Source: Tolypeutes matacus (Eukaryota; Chordata; Mammalia; Cingulata; Chlamyphoridae). From it: a DNA stretch of 64,000 nucleotides. The stretch's first letter is position 1. Every line of letters begins with the position of its first letter. The translations under genes and the position numbers were made by a program. The notes beneath the pieces are model-generated. The model ran no database searches, had not been told where the DNA came from, and worked only from the letters and a program-made list of their open reading frames with translations. Below, piece after piece: positions 48,181-61,019 of this stretch. The stretch covers positions 703,345 through 767,344 of the forward strand of contig JAKSZT010040198.1 of assembly GCA_026826555.1 (NCBI GenBank). The letters run 5' to 3'.

Positions 48181-48840
48181 TCCCAACAGGAGCACAGGTT
48201 CTTCTGGCTCTTTTCATTTCTTTCTTTCTGCTTCTCACATTGGACAATTTCAATGTCTTTTCTTCATATTTACTGATCCTTTCTTCTGCCTCCTCCACTA
48301 TGCCATTGAACACCTCTATTGCCCTTTTTTTTCCAGTTCAGTTATTACAGTATTCACCAGAATTTCCATTTGATTCTTCTTTATCATGTCTATATCATTT
48401 TCCAAATTCTTATTTTGTTCATAATGGATTTCATTTAGTTCTTTGTCCATGTTTTCCTTTAGTTAGTTGACCTTATTTAAGAGAGTTAATCTAACATCTT
48501 TGATTATTTCAGAGACTAAGTTTCTCCCAGAATAATTTCCATTGAGTTTCTTTTTTCCTATGACTGGACCATACTTTGCTGTCAACTTGTATGTTTTGTA
48601 ATTATTTTGTTGAGTACTGAACATTATATGTATCATGTTGTGGTATTCAGGAAATCTAGTTCTCTAACTCCTCAGTTCACCAAAACAAAAACAAGAAAAA
48701 AGAAAAGAAAAAATAAATAAAAGGGGAAAAAAGGAAAAAGAATGAAAAATAAGAAAAAAATTACTGAGACAAAAAAAAAAAGAAAAAATGAAATATTTCT
48801 AAAAAATAAAATAAAATAAAAAGAATGTGCATCACCTCTC
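48181..48840 (-). repeat. Old L1 fragment and A-rich tract
   Basis: 'catattgg...' type antisense L1 continues to about 48660 ('ttgagtactgaacattatat'). From 48680 to 48825 the sequence is low-complexity A-rich DNA ('aaaagaaaagaaaaaataaa'). Confidence 0.6.
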
Positions 48841-49590
48841 CAAGTCTCTCAGTAGATACTGGTGGAAAGTCAGAAGCTAATGCTGTCAAGGCCATAATAT
48901 TTTATTTTATCATTGAATAATAACCCTCTGAATCTTAAAACCAATTAAATATGATTTTGAAATAATAATAACACTTATTATTAGTAGTTTCCAAGTATTT
49001 ATTTTTTATCTATTTATTTTCAATTTGTGTGCTTTTGTTTCAAGAATATCATGTAGACAGCAAAGCTCTAGTATGTTTTTACATGATCTTACATTATTGT
49101 CCTTTAATTGATGCAATTAGTCCATTTCCATTTATTGCAATTACTGACAAATTTGGATTCATGCCTACCATCATATTTTGAGTTTTTTATTTATCCTGCT
49201 TTTCCCTGCTTTATGTTTTTCTCTTTCCCAAATTATATTGAATTGAGTTATTAAGTATTATTTTGTTCCCTCTAATTGTTTTAAAGTTATATATGATTTT
49301 CCTAATTTTAGAAAAAAATTTATTTGCCTACTTGAATTAACAAAGTTCACAGTTAATCAAGATATCTAATGCTAATATTTTCACTGTCCTGATTTTGTGA
49401 TAATCAGGGCAGGCTAAACATTCGCTATATTAGAAACCATGCATGTGTCTCTAGACCTAGGTTTTCTCCCTAGGTCTGGTTTTTAGAATGCTGATGATAA
49501 ACTAAGCCTGATTTATTTATTATTTGACTATCCTGTATAGGAAAGGACTATAACTCAGGGTATCTTTGGTCAACCTTAAGAAATATATAG
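48841..49590. other. Unassigned AT-rich DNA
   Basis: Parts around 49080-49160 look like antisense LINE text, but not well enough to name. No gene. Confidence 0.4.
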
Positions 49591-50058
49591 CAGTAGGATA
49601 GCTGTGGCTCGGGTGTTTGGGCATCTATCTCCCATATGGAGGGACTTGGGTTTGACCCCTGGGACCTCCCAGCAGAAAGAAAAAAAAGAAAAATATAGAA
49701 GACGTGTGGGCCACCTAGCCCCGTGTACAAGCGTGCCATCAGGCCCCATGCATGGGTGTGCTTCCAGGCCCTGTGAGCCATGCAATAAGATGATGACATA
49801 ACAGGAGAGTGACACAAGGGAGAGCCAAGATGAGACACACACAAAAAAAAAACAGGAACTAAGCTGGTGCAGGCAGTAGGACTCCTCTCTCCCACATCAG
49901 AGGTTCCAAGGATCAAATCCCAGTGAAGACAGGAGGAAAAAGATGAGAAGAAAGGGCAGGAAATGGACACACAGAGTTGCCCAGTGAATGGACACAAAAA
50001 CAGCAAAAATGGGGGGGAGTGGGAATGGATAAAAGTAAATAAATAAATCCTTTAAAAA
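49590..50058 (+). repeat. Diverged dimeric DAS-SINE
   Basis: Unit one at about 49593 has 'gatagctgtggctcgggtgt' and B-box-like 'gggtttgacccctgggacct'; unit two at about 49857 has 'gtgcaggcagtaggactcct' and 'ggatcaaatcccagtg'. Linker is unusually long and contains 'gtgagccatgcaataagatg'. Tail is (AAAT)n near 50035-50058. Flanking 'aaatatatag'/'aaatgtatag' may be a decayed target-site duplication. Confidence 0.7.
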
Positions 50059-50059
50059 A

Positions 50060-50285
50060 TGTATAGGGGAGGAAGATATCAACTATAGTGAGTAGTAATA
50101 CTTTGACGATGCTCTTCCATGATTTGTTAACAAATGTTTCACAACAATGCAGGATGTTTGTGGGGGGATGACATGTGGGAGCCCTGTATGATGTTATGCA
50201 TGTTTCTTTTGTAAGTTCACAATGTTTACTGAACACTTTTAGTTTATGTATGTTCATGTATGTGTGATATACTTCAATAAATTGT
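50060..50285 (+). repeat. L1 3'-end fragment
   Basis: 'tatcaactatagtgagtagt' then 'gtttcacaacaatgcaggat' and 'tgggagccctgtatgatgtt' are the L1 terminal blocks also seen at 33070-33240, with an A/T tail near 50275. Confidence 0.7.
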
Positions 50286-51365
50286 TTTAAAATATATATC
50301 TATATGTTTGATGAAATATAAATACCTCAGAAAATTTTAATGCCAATCCTTCCATTGTATAACTTCTTGTTATCTTTGTTATCCAATAATTTTGTTCCAT
50401 TTAGAGTTTATATATTCTAATTTGGACAATAATATCATTATGCCTATTTATACATTCATTGCTTGATTAACTTATTCATATATATGATTTTTAATTAGTC
50501 ATCACATTCCACTCCTTCATTTAGGATTTAATTTCCTTTCTCTTGAAAATTCATTATTTAGGAATTTTTTCCTGAGAAAATATTAGTACTTTTTAAAACT
50601 CCATGCATTTTTTCTTTTTACTCTTGTTAATTAATAATAAGAGTAAATAATCTCAGTTCAGGAAAGGTATACATCAGAGAGGAAGGCAAAATAAATTTTC
50701 ATGAAATAATTTGATGTGTGTTATCAGGACTGAGATCAACAAAATATTGCCAGATCCCCCAGTACACTCTTTTGATTTACCTGTCACAATCTGCCCATAA
50801 AACTCACCCAAGTATCAGTCAGCATGGTTTGTTCTATATGATTTTGTAAAACGTTTCTCCTACATGACATCTTTTTGAGTCTAGTGTCTTTAGCTTTTTA
50901 GAGTCTAATGTTCATCCTAATATGCGTGGACATTTGAGATGTTTCCAGTTTGCTGCTATGAACACTCTTGGTGCTGTCTTTAAATAAGTATATATACTGT
51001 TTTTAAAATATGTCTCTATGTGTCTATTATACTTACTTAATGGGAGGGATGTATGTATTCAACTTTACCAGACAGTGACAGTTTCCCAACCTGGTTGTGA
51101 CACTTGACTTTCCCACAAGCAGAATAGAAGTTTCCCAGTTGTTCTGTATGCTCCTAGCATTTGCTATAACTGGCCTGTTTTCATTTCAGCTTTTTCATTT
51201 ATTCATTTCATTTTAGGAAGAGTGTTGTTAGATCACATTATAGCATTAATTTCTACTTCCCTGATAACTAATGAATTTAAGTAAATTTTCATATATTTAT
51301 AGGCCATTTAAATAGTCTTTTCTGAAATACCTATTCAAGTGTTTGCCCATTTTTCTATTGGAATA
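50286..51365 (-). repeat. AT-rich DNA with old L1 text on the right
   Basis: 50286-50920 is unassigned. From about 50930 ('gacatttgagatgtttccag') to 51360 ('tgtttgcccatttttctatt') the plus strand reads as antisense LINE 3' region. Confidence 0.5.
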
Positions 51366-51890
51366 CTGTTTTTTTATTAGAGAAGTTGTAGTTTTACAGA
51401 AAAATCATGCAGGAAATACATCAATCCCATATAGCCCCTATTATTAACAACTTGAATTCCTGTGGAACATTTTCTGCAGTCAATTAAATAATATTATAAT
51501 GGTACTATTAATATATCCACAGTTTCCATTAGGGTTCACTGTTGTTTTTTTTACCATCCCATGGTTTTTACGAAATTTTATTTTGTAACATATATACAAA
51601 CTAAATTTTTATTAGAGAAACTGTGGGTTTACAGAATAATCATGCATAAAATACAGGATTCCCATAAATTACCTCGCCACCAACATGTTGCATTGATGTG
51701 GAACATTTGTTAAAATTGATGATTGCACATTTTATAATTTCATTATTATTTAACATTAGTAGCCTGCATTTATTGAGAGATTCTATGTTCTAGAAGTGCT
51801 ATGAAGTAATTTATATTGATTAACTCATTTAAAATGCCCAATACACAGGCCTGTGAAATATTTCCTATTGTTTTTTAAATTATTTTAAAT
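51366..51890 (-). repeat. Two short L1 3'-end fragments
   Basis: 'ttttttattagagaagttgt' at 51370 and 'tttttattagagaaactgtg' at 51606 each start a separate antisense copy of the same L1 terminus ('catgcataaaatacaggatt'). They are independent insertions or duplicated ends. 51760-51890 resembles MIR in part. Confidence 0.65.
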
Positions 51891-53170
51891 GATGGAAGTT
51901 GTAGGTTTATAGAAAAATCATGTAAAAAAAAAAATACAGCAGTCCCATATACTTCCATTTGTTGGAACATTGCATTAGTGTGGTGCCTTTGTTAAAACTG
52001 ACCAAACAATATTAAAATAGCTATTAATTCTAGTCCATAACTTCCATTAGGTATATTTCCCCCTATATCACTCTATTATTAACACATTGTATTAGTGTCA
52101 TACATTTGTTATAATTCATGAAAGAACATTCTTATGCTTAGACTATTAACTATAGTCCATTGTCTAAATAGGCTTCGCCTTGTTATGCAGTCCAATGTTC
52201 TATCTTTTAATTCTTATTCTAGTAACATATAGGACCTAAATTTCCCCCTTTTAAATGCATTCCATATATATAATCCAATGCTCTTAAACACACTCACAAT
52301 AATGCACTATCTTAACCACCATCCATTCCAAACCTTACAATCAACCTAAATAGAAATTCTATGCAAATTAAGCATCAACTCCAAATTCTGTACCCCCAAT
52401 CTATCCCCAGATGAACTATATTCTAGATTATAACTTTATGAGTTTGCATGTTCAAAGTATTTCATATCAGTGAGATCATACCATATTTGTATTTTCGGGT
52501 CTGGCTCACTTCATTCAGCATAATATCCTCAAACTTCATTCAAACTTTTTTATGGCTGAGTAACATTCCATTGTATGCATACACCACATATTGTTTATCC
52601 AATCATCAGTTAATTGACACTTGGATTGTTTCCAGTTTGGGCAACTGTGAATAATGCCACTATGAATGTCTGTGAGCAAATATCTTTTCAATTATTCTGG
52701 TACCTACTAGTGGGATTGCAGGGTCATATGGTAATATACTTCCTGAGGAACTGTCAAACTGTCTGCCACAATGGGTGCACCTTTTTACATACCACAGGCA
52801 ATGAATAAGTGTTCCTGATTCACATATCTTCTCCAAACCTTGAAAATTTCTGGGTTTTGTGGTAGTAGCCATTCTACTAGGTATGAAATACTATCTCATT
52901 GTGGTTTTGATTTGCATTTTCCTAAAAGCTAGTGATTTGGAGCATCTTTTCATGTGCATTTTGAACATTTGTATATCTTCTTTGGAGAAATGTTTATTCA
53001 AGTTTTTTTTGCCCATTTTTAATTGCATTATTTGTCTTTTTTAAAGTGAGTTGTAAGATTTCTTCATATATTATGGGCATAAACCCTTATTGGACGAGTG
53101 GTTTTCAAATATTTTCTCTCACTTTTAGGGTATCTTTTCACTTTCATGAAAAAGCCCTCTTATATGTAAA

Positions 53171-53210
<40 letters not shown>

Positions 53211-54015
53211 AGGTCCCATTTTTCTTTCATAGTTTGTGCTTCAGATATAAAGTCAAAGAAACCATTGCCTAACACAAGATCCTGCAGATGCTTCCCTACA
53301 TTATTTTCTATGATCTTATCATCCTGGTTCTTATATTTGGGTTGTTGATCCATTCTGAGTTAATTTTTTAATTGTTGTGAGATAGGTGTCTTCTTTCTTT
53401 CTTTTGCATATGGATATCCAGTTCTCCTAAGACCATTTATTGAAGAGACTGCACTTTCCTGATTGAGTGGACTTCACACCTTTGTCAAAAATCAGTTGAC
53501 CATAGATGTGAGGGTCTATTTCTGAATTCTCATTTTGATTCCATTGATCAATATTTCCTTCCTTATGCCTTGCTGTTTTGACTACTGTAGCTTTGTAATA
53601 TGCTTTAAATTCAGGAAGTGTGAGTCCTCCAACTTTGTTCTTCACATTCAAGAAGTGTTTGACTATTTGGGAACCTTTACCCTTCCAAATAAATTTGATA
53701 ATTGAATTCTTCATTACAGAAAATAGACTTTTTGAATTTTTATTGTGATTGCATTGAATCATTTTGGATAGAATTGACATCTTGATGATATTTAGTCTTA
53801 CAATTCATGAACACAGAATGTCCTTCTATTTATTTAGATCCTTCTTGACTTCTTCTAGCAATGCTTTTTAGTTTTCTATGTACAAACAACACTGCTCCAA
53901 ATGTCTCTCCCTGTCTATTCCTTTCAACCTGCATAGCTGCATTTCGTAATTCTTGTAGGGCAGGTTTTCCTTAATAAACTCTCTCAGTTTCCATTTATTT
54001 GTGAGAAAAAAAGAA
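51891..54015 (-). repeat. L1 3' UTR and ORF2 C-terminal region
   Basis: From the 3' end near 51895 the copy runs through the 3' UTR ('catttcatgtgc' type text near 52945) into ORF2. The minus-strand frame 53427-53780 reads as L1 ORF2 with 'IKFIWKGKGSQIVKHFLN' and 'DPHIYGQLIFDKG', C-terminal to the reverse transcriptase. A long T/A run at 53171-53210 breaks it. Confidence 0.82.
53171..53210. repeat. Poly(T) then A run
   Basis: About 33 T's followed by A's, inside antisense L1. It could mark the poly(A) of a lost insertion or replication slippage. Length is likely unreliable in the assembly. Confidence 0.9.
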
Positions 54016-54119
54016 AAGAGAGACTGGAGCTGGCAAGTGGTGCCCTCACTCAATTCAGTTTCTGTTGTCTGGATCACATAAATGCAAAGTAAGCTTTTCT
54101 GGAGTGACCCATCTTTCTA

Positions 54120-57100
54120 GTGGGCTCCATCTCAGTCCTCGGGACAACATATTCTAACAGGAAGAAATCAGAGGCAGAAAAGGCTCAGATAATGAAAAAA
54201 AGGGCAGGAAACTGAACTGCTGTAAGACAGGAGGTTCCCAGAGCTGTAAAGTGTAAGAAACATGGGGAACTGACTTTGGCAGATAATTTAAACAACTAAT
54301 ATCAACTGGGGAGAAAATTCTGCACAAAAACTAACAAAACAGATCCAAATTACTAGAGAAGGAACAAAGGAAAGGAAGGTTTCTACTAGAGGTGAAACAA
54401 TTTCACACACACAAAAAATGTAACTTTAAAAATTGTACTGCATACCGAAGGCAAGAATCAGATGAAGAACAGTCAAATAAATCTGATCAGATAAACACAG
54501 GCTATTCTAAATTTCTAGATGTTTGATGTCGAACCAAACATCAAAGAAGAGTCTTAACACAAAGACAATCAACAATAAAACTCTAGGCAAGAGAAACTGA
54601 CTTTCAGAGTAAACTCATTAAGATAATCAGATGCCTGGACATCAGCAAAAATTACAAGCCATACTAAGAAAAAGGAATGTAGGACCCTTTTTCAAAAGGG
54701 TAAAAATTACAACTTCAGGGGGACACGGAATTTGGAACAACTAATCAAATATGTTCAAACAAATCAATTCAATGAGATGAAGGAAAATATTTCTTAAAAG
54801 ATAAAAGATATTAATAAGACACTGTGTGAGCATAATGAAGTATTTGAAAGTTTAAAGAAACATAACATAAATTATGGGGATGAAAAACACAATAGAAGGG
54901 ATAATAAACACTAGAGGCATATTACATCAGATTTGAACAGTCAGAAGAAAGAATCAGTGAACTAGAAGACAGGACAATTAAAATCTTACAGAAAGAAGAG
55001 ATAGTGAAAAGAATGGAAAAAAAATAAGTATAGTCTCAGGGATTTGAGTGACAACATGAAATACACAAACATATGTTTCATGGATGTCCCAGATGGAGAA
55101 GAGAAGGGAAAGGGGCCCAAAGAATATTTGAGGAAGCAATGGCCAAAATTTCTCAACTTTTATGAAAGACATAATATGCATGTCCAAAAAGCTCAATGTA
55201 CTCCACACAGAATAAATTCTAATAGACCTACTCAGAGACACATATTAATCAGCATGTTAAATGCCAGATATAAAAAGAAAGTTCAGAAAGCAGTAAGAGA
55301 AAAGTGATTTATCACATACAAGTGATCCACAATAAGACTAAGTGTCAATTTCTTATCAGAAACCATAGAGGCAAGAAGGAATTGGTATGATATATTAAAG
55401 GTACTGAAAGAAAAATCTACTTGCCAAGAATTCTTTATCCAGCAAAACTGTTCTTCAAAAATGAGGGAGAGTTTAAAATATTCACAGATAAACAGAAAGT
55501 GAGAGAAATTCATCAACAAGAGTCCTGCCCTACAAAAAATACTGAAGGGAGTCCTGAAGGCTGAAAGGAAAAGACAAGGTAGAGAAGATTGGAATAGAGT
55601 GAAGAAATGAAGATTATCAGTAAGGATAACTAAAAGGGAAAAGGGAGAGACAAAAATAAAGATCTGATATATAAAACCAAAGGATAATATATTTGAAGTA
55701 GTGCCTTTGCAATAATAATATTGAATGTTAATGGATTAAACTCCGCAATCAAAAGTACAGACTGGAAGAATGGATAAAAAATTATCCATAAAAAATTGTG
55801 ATCCAACAATGTGCATTTACAAGGGACTCACCTTAGACCCAAAGACTCAAGTGGGTTGAAAGTGAAAGGTTGGGGGACCAGGTGTAGCTCAGTGGTTAAG
55901 CACCTGTTTCACATGTACAAAGTCCCATGTTCAATCCATGGTACCTCCTAAAATAAATAAATAAAATAAACATAGAAATTTAAAAATAAAGTGAAAGTTT
56001 GGAAAAAGATATTCCATGCAAACAGTAACCAAAAAAAACTGGGGTAGCTATACAAATTTACAAATTTCTCTAAATATCAGAGAAAACAGATAAACCTTAA
56101 ATGCAAAACTGTTACAACAGACAATGAAGGACAACTATATATTAATAAGAGAGACAATCCACCAAGAAGAAATAATAATCATAAATATTTATGCACCTAA
56201 CCATGTTGCCCCAAAATATGTAAGGCAAACACTGGCAAAACTGATGCAAAAAATAAACACTTTTACACTAATATTGGAGAATTCAATACACCACTCTCAA
56301 CAACAGATAGAATATCTAGACTGAGGATCAATAAGGAAACAGAGAACTTGAATAACATGATAAATGAACTAGACCTAACAAACATAAACAGACATTGCAC
56401 CCCAAAATACCAGGGTATTCATTCTTCTCAAGTGCACATGGATCATTATCTAGGACAAACCACATGTTGGCTCACAAAACGATCTCAAAAGATTTAGAAA
56501 GATTGAATTACATAAAACACTCTCTGACCATAACGGAATGAAGCTGGAAATCAATAGCAGGCAGAGAAGTGGAAATTTCACAAATATATGGAAATTAAAA
56601 AACGAATTGAAGAAAGTGAAAGAGAAATCAATAAATATCTCTAGATGAAGGAAAATGAGAACACAACATATTAAAAAGTATGGGATACTGTGAAGGCAGT
56701 GCTGAGAGGTAAATTTATAGCCCTAAATACTTACATTGAAAAAGACGGAAGAACTAAAATCAAGTACCTAACTGCACACCTGGAAGAACTAGGAAAAGAA
56801 CAGCAAACTAATCCCAAAACACCAGAAGAAAATAAATAACAAAGACTAGAGCAGAAATAAATAAAATTTAGAATTAAAAAACAATAGAGACAATTAAGAA
56901 AACCAAAAGTTGATTCTTTGAGAATATCAGTAAAATTGAAAAACCCTTAGTTAGACTGACAAAAAAAAAAGCAAGAAAAATGTAAATAAGTAAAATCAGA
57001 AATGAGAGAAGGACATTACTACTGACCCCACAGAAATAAAATGAACATAATAGGATACTGTAAACAACTGTATGCCAAAAAACTAGGCAATCTATATGAA

Positions 57101-57735
57101 ATGGACAAATTCCTAGAAACACGTGAACGACCGTCACTGACTCTAGAAGAAATAGATGAGCTCAAGAGACCAATTACAAGTAAAGAGATTGAATCAGTCA
57201 TCAAAACCCCCACAAAAAAGAAAAGCCCAAGTCCAGATGGCTTCACAGGGGAATTCTATCAATCAGTCCAAGAAGAATTAATACCAATCCTGCTTAAACT
57301 CTTCCAAAAAACTGAAGAGGAGGGAATAATACCTGACTCATTCTATGAAGTCAACATCACCCTAATATCAAAGCCAGATAAAAATACTACAAGAAAAGAA
57401 AATTATAGATCAATTCATCTAAAGAATATAAATGCAAAAATCCTCAGCAAAATACCTGCAGATTGAATCTAACAGCACACTAGAAGAATTATACAACATG
57501 ATCAAGTGCGTTTTATCCCAGGTATGCAAGGGTGGTTCAACAAAAGACCAATTAATGTAATACACCACACTAGCAAATCAAAGGGGGAAAAGCCACATAA
57601 ATATCTTGATTGACACAGAAAATGCATTTTACAAAACCCAGCATCCTTTCCTGATTGGAAAAAAAAAAAGCATTTGAAATCTAGGAATAGAAAGACACTT
57701 CCTAAACATTAAAAAAGCACATATGAAAAACATAT
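54120..57735 (+). repeat. L1 with ORF1 and ORF2 remnants
   Basis: Sense-strand L1, the most complete in the window. 54560-55020 is ORF1-type text ('agaaagaatcagtgaactag'). 55040-55560 is the segment with 'ttcagaaagcagtaagagaa' and 'tactgaagggagtcctgaag'. 55700-56870 is ORF2 endonuclease, interrupted by a SINE at 55872-55988. The frame 57041-57466 holds reverse-transcriptase motif 0/1: 'KKSPSPDGFTGEFYQ' and 'NYRSIHLKN', where functional L1s have Gly and Pro-Ile-Ser variants. The middle and C-terminal ORF2 are missing: at about 57735 the sequence jumps to the 3' UTR. Confidence 0.87.
55872..55988 (+). repeat. Monomeric DAS-SINE in L1 ORF2
   Basis: 'ggaccaggtgtagctcagtg' and 'gttcaatccatggtacctcc' are the A- and B-box regions, with a (AAAT)n-type tail. 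Direct repeats 'aagtgaaaggtt' at 55860-55871 and 'aagtgaaagttt' at 55989-56000 differ at one base. Confidence 0.9.
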
Positions 57736-58905
57736 AACTAATATTGTACTGAGCACATGAAAAGATGCTTGATATCACTAGCTATTAGGGAAATGCAAAT
57801 CAAAACCACAATGAGATACCATCTTACAACCATCAGAATGGAACCTATTAAAAAAACAGTAGAATATAAGTGTTGGAGAGAATGTGGAGGAATAGGAACC
57901 CTCATCCACTGCTGGTGGAATTGTAGAATGGTCCAGCCACTGTGGAGGACAGTTTGGTGATTCCTCAGAAAACTAACAATAGATCTTCCATATGATCCAG
58001 CAATTCCACTGTTGGTTATATACCCAGAAGAATTGAAAGCAAAGACACCAATGTTCATAGCAGCATTGTTCACAATTGCCAAAAGCTGGACTCAGCCCCG
58101 GTGTCCATCAACAGATGAATGAATAAGCAAAATATGGTACATATATACAATGGCATATTACTCAGCTGTTAGAAGGAATAAAGTGCTAACACATGGAATA
58201 ACATGGATGAATCTTGAAGACCTATGTTGAGTGAAGCAAGCCAGGCATTGAAGGATGATCTGTATATGACCTCACTGATTTGAATTGAGGAAAGTGAGCA
58301 GTTTCTGAGAACCACTGTCTGAAAGATAGGTCAGCAAGGGAGAGAGAGAGAAGAGTAGGTTGTGAGTCATCACTCATATGGACATAATTTATGGTAAAGT
58401 GATAGATTATAGTTGCATATGGAAGGATAGGACAGGTGGGTAGTGATATTACTGGGTTTGGTGGTGCAGGTGGGTAGGTTAGGAAAGGCAGGTTAGAATA
58501 CCCAGGGCATGTAACTATGAATTTGTCATCCCATGAGTCAAGACAGGGCAGTATCATATGCCCCAGGGGGATGGGGAGGAAGGAACAGAAAAGATCAAAC
58601 GGGGTATTTAGTGGTCATGGGAAATGTTTTTCATTACCTTACAGTAATGGACAAAGAACATGATAAATATCATCAAAAATTATTAAACTGTGCCATCTAA
58701 ATTGTAAACTATACTGTAAACCATTGATAATGTTTGGTAGTTATGTCTCACTATCTGTATAACAGTTATAACAATGCTACCATCCATTAAAAAAAGGTTT
58801 TAATATGGGGTGGGGAAAGGGGAGGGAGGTTGGGTACATGGGAATCTCTAGTATTCAGTGTGTGACTTTGCTGTGACCTAAATCTTCTTTGAAAACTAAA
58901 TGAAA
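57736..58905 (+). repeat. L1 3' UTR
   Basis: 'catgaaaagatgcttgatat' begins the post-ORF2 region; 'ccactgctggtggaattgta' and 'caatggcatattactcagct' follow. The terminus has 'gtacatgggaatctctagta' near 58833. Same L1 family as 31190-33250. Confidence 0.82.
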
Positions 58906-59189
58906 ATTTGGGAGAAACTGGGGAATGAGAGAGGGAAGGTGTCACGGTACATACTGGACATCTGATAATGCAGTGATAAAAGGAGAAAAAATAAAAATAC
59001 AAAATAATTTAAATTTTTTTTGTTTTTTCCCATTTTCATTTTTTGAATATCCCAATCCATTAATAATATTTTATTTTTAGTTCTTTTTTTTCTGAGTTTC
59101 CTTGTATTTTATCTCTTGCATTTAAGCTTATCATTATTATTTCATTTTCCTATTAATTGTATTTGGTTATTATATGGGCTTCATCTTCA
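58906..59189. other. AT-rich junction between L1 copies
   Basis: T-rich plus strand at 59005-59110. No gene. Confidence 0.4.
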
Positions 59190-60830
59190 AGGAAGGTTTA
59201 GATTACAGAAGGGTTAAAATGGGGGCTGCAGAGGACCATTGGTGGGCGGTGTCTCAGATGGAGGAATCATGGGAATAAGTTCATCTGAATATACATGAAA
59301 GATATTTAAAACTCTTCAAATGATCGAGTGATGGGGCTTGATCACGGTGGATAGATAATCAATCAATAATTGAGGGAATACTGAATTCCCAGTCTGGAGA
59401 GCCCTGCCACATTCACCAAGTGAGCAGCAACAGTCCCGAGTTTAGGGACAGTGTCTGGCAAAAGAGGATGGCCCACTGTTCGGTTCTTGTTATTGATGAC
59501 CAGCCTTATGAGTCTTTGTTCTTGTAATTGAAATTGGCCTACTGTTATGGGGTGCCTAAGAGTTGCCACCTGAGAGCCTCCTTGTTTCTCAAATGTGGCC
59601 TCTCTCTAAGCCAAACTCAGCATATGAATGTATTACCTTCCCCGCAACATGGGACATGACTCCCGGGGATGAGCCTCCCTGCAATGAGGGATTAATACCA
59701 AATGTCAACTGGAAACACGACTGGAAAAAAAAACACCTTGAATAAAAGGGGGAAAAGGTAAAGACAAATGAGTTCATGTGGCTAAGGGACTTCAAAAAGA
59801 ATCAGGAGATCATCCCAGAGGTAACGCTTACGCACACCACAGTAGGGTCTCACAGAACACCAAAGTGGATATCACCCCACACAATGGGGCTCCTGAGGGT
59901 TCTGAAGACACCCGGGTCCTATATAAAGGGGGATAGACCCAGAGATTAAAGCCTTATCAGTGGGCTCTACTTTGGAATCTGTGCTCCTAAGAGTGACAGA
60001 GTTGGACTCAAATAACTCCTCACTGCACAGGGTCCATCAGTCCCTTCTATTCAAACCTATATGTGACGCTGGAGTTTGTAGGTGTACTTCCAGAGACTGG
60101 AGTCTCTGGCCTGCCTATGTGCCAGCTGTACCTGGAATCTCAGTAGAGCTGCAACTCCTACTCTACAGTTCAATGGACTCACACAAGTCACCTGGTGAGG
60201 TGACGATGATGGACAATGGCCATCCCAGGAAATGGAGAGAGCCTACAGCTGAAGGCAGGATAATCCCATCCACTGTATCTATGGGATATAAGCCCACTCT
60301 CACTTGGAGGAGGAGTGGACATCACCACTCCAGGCGCCTCAGGATTGGGGGAAGAGCTATGGACTAGAGTGGACTTATTGGTATTCTGTTGTAGAAATAT
60401 TGTGACTCAAGCAATTGAAGAAATTATAACAGTGAGGTGGCGCCAGTGGCCACTAGACACTTGCAGGGCAGGGAGGGGAAGGGCAGTTGTAATACAGGGG
60501 CTTTTTCAGGACTTGGGGGTTGTCCTGAGTGACGATGCAGCAATGGATATAGGCCATTTTACATCAGCATATACCATGCAGAACTGTGTGGGAGAGAGTT
60601 TGGTGTATGATGTGAACTGTGGTCTATACTTAGTGGCAAAGCCCCAGGTTGTGTATATCCATTGCAGGTGATGTGTCACACTAATGAAAGATGTTTATGT
60701 GAGATGTGATGGGAGGTATGGGAATCCCTGTAATTTTTGTGTAACATTTATGTAATATAAGCATCTTTTAAAATATATTTATTTAAAAAATTAAAAATAA
60801 ATAAATAAATAAATAAATAAGGAAAAAAAT
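59190..60830 (+). repeat. L1 long 3' UTR copy (about 1.6 kb)
   Basis: Contains 'ggcctctctctaagccaaac', 'gggacatgactcccggggat', 'gggctcctgagggttctgaa' and 'ggaatctgtgctcctaagag', matching 35480-37190 (minus) block by block, and ends with the common L1 terminus 'gtatgggaatccctgtaatt' and an (AAAT)n tail at 60785-60823. The 135- and 118-codon frames inside are not supported as genes. Confidence 0.78.
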
Positions 60831-61019
60831 TTCTCCATACATGTTTTCCTGAAAAAAGTTGTTACAGCTGCAGTACAGCAAAAGGGAATGTGCTACTACT
60901 GCATAAAATATTAAATGTTTATCATGTGAAAACAATAAGTTTTATTAGTAAAACAATAAAATCTAATGAATATACACACAAAAAAAATATTATACTGAAA
61001 GGTAAAAGATAAAAGCTTC

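Noticed and set aside
57041..57466. Functional reverse transcriptase gene
   Set aside because: Only the N-terminal reverse-transcriptase part of a L1 ORF2; key residues have changed, and the catalytic part is deleted at about 57735.
59960..60671. 135- and 118-codon frames
   Set aside because: Inside a GC-rich L1 3' UTR; the related copies at 11265-12390 and 35480-37190 do not preserve them.
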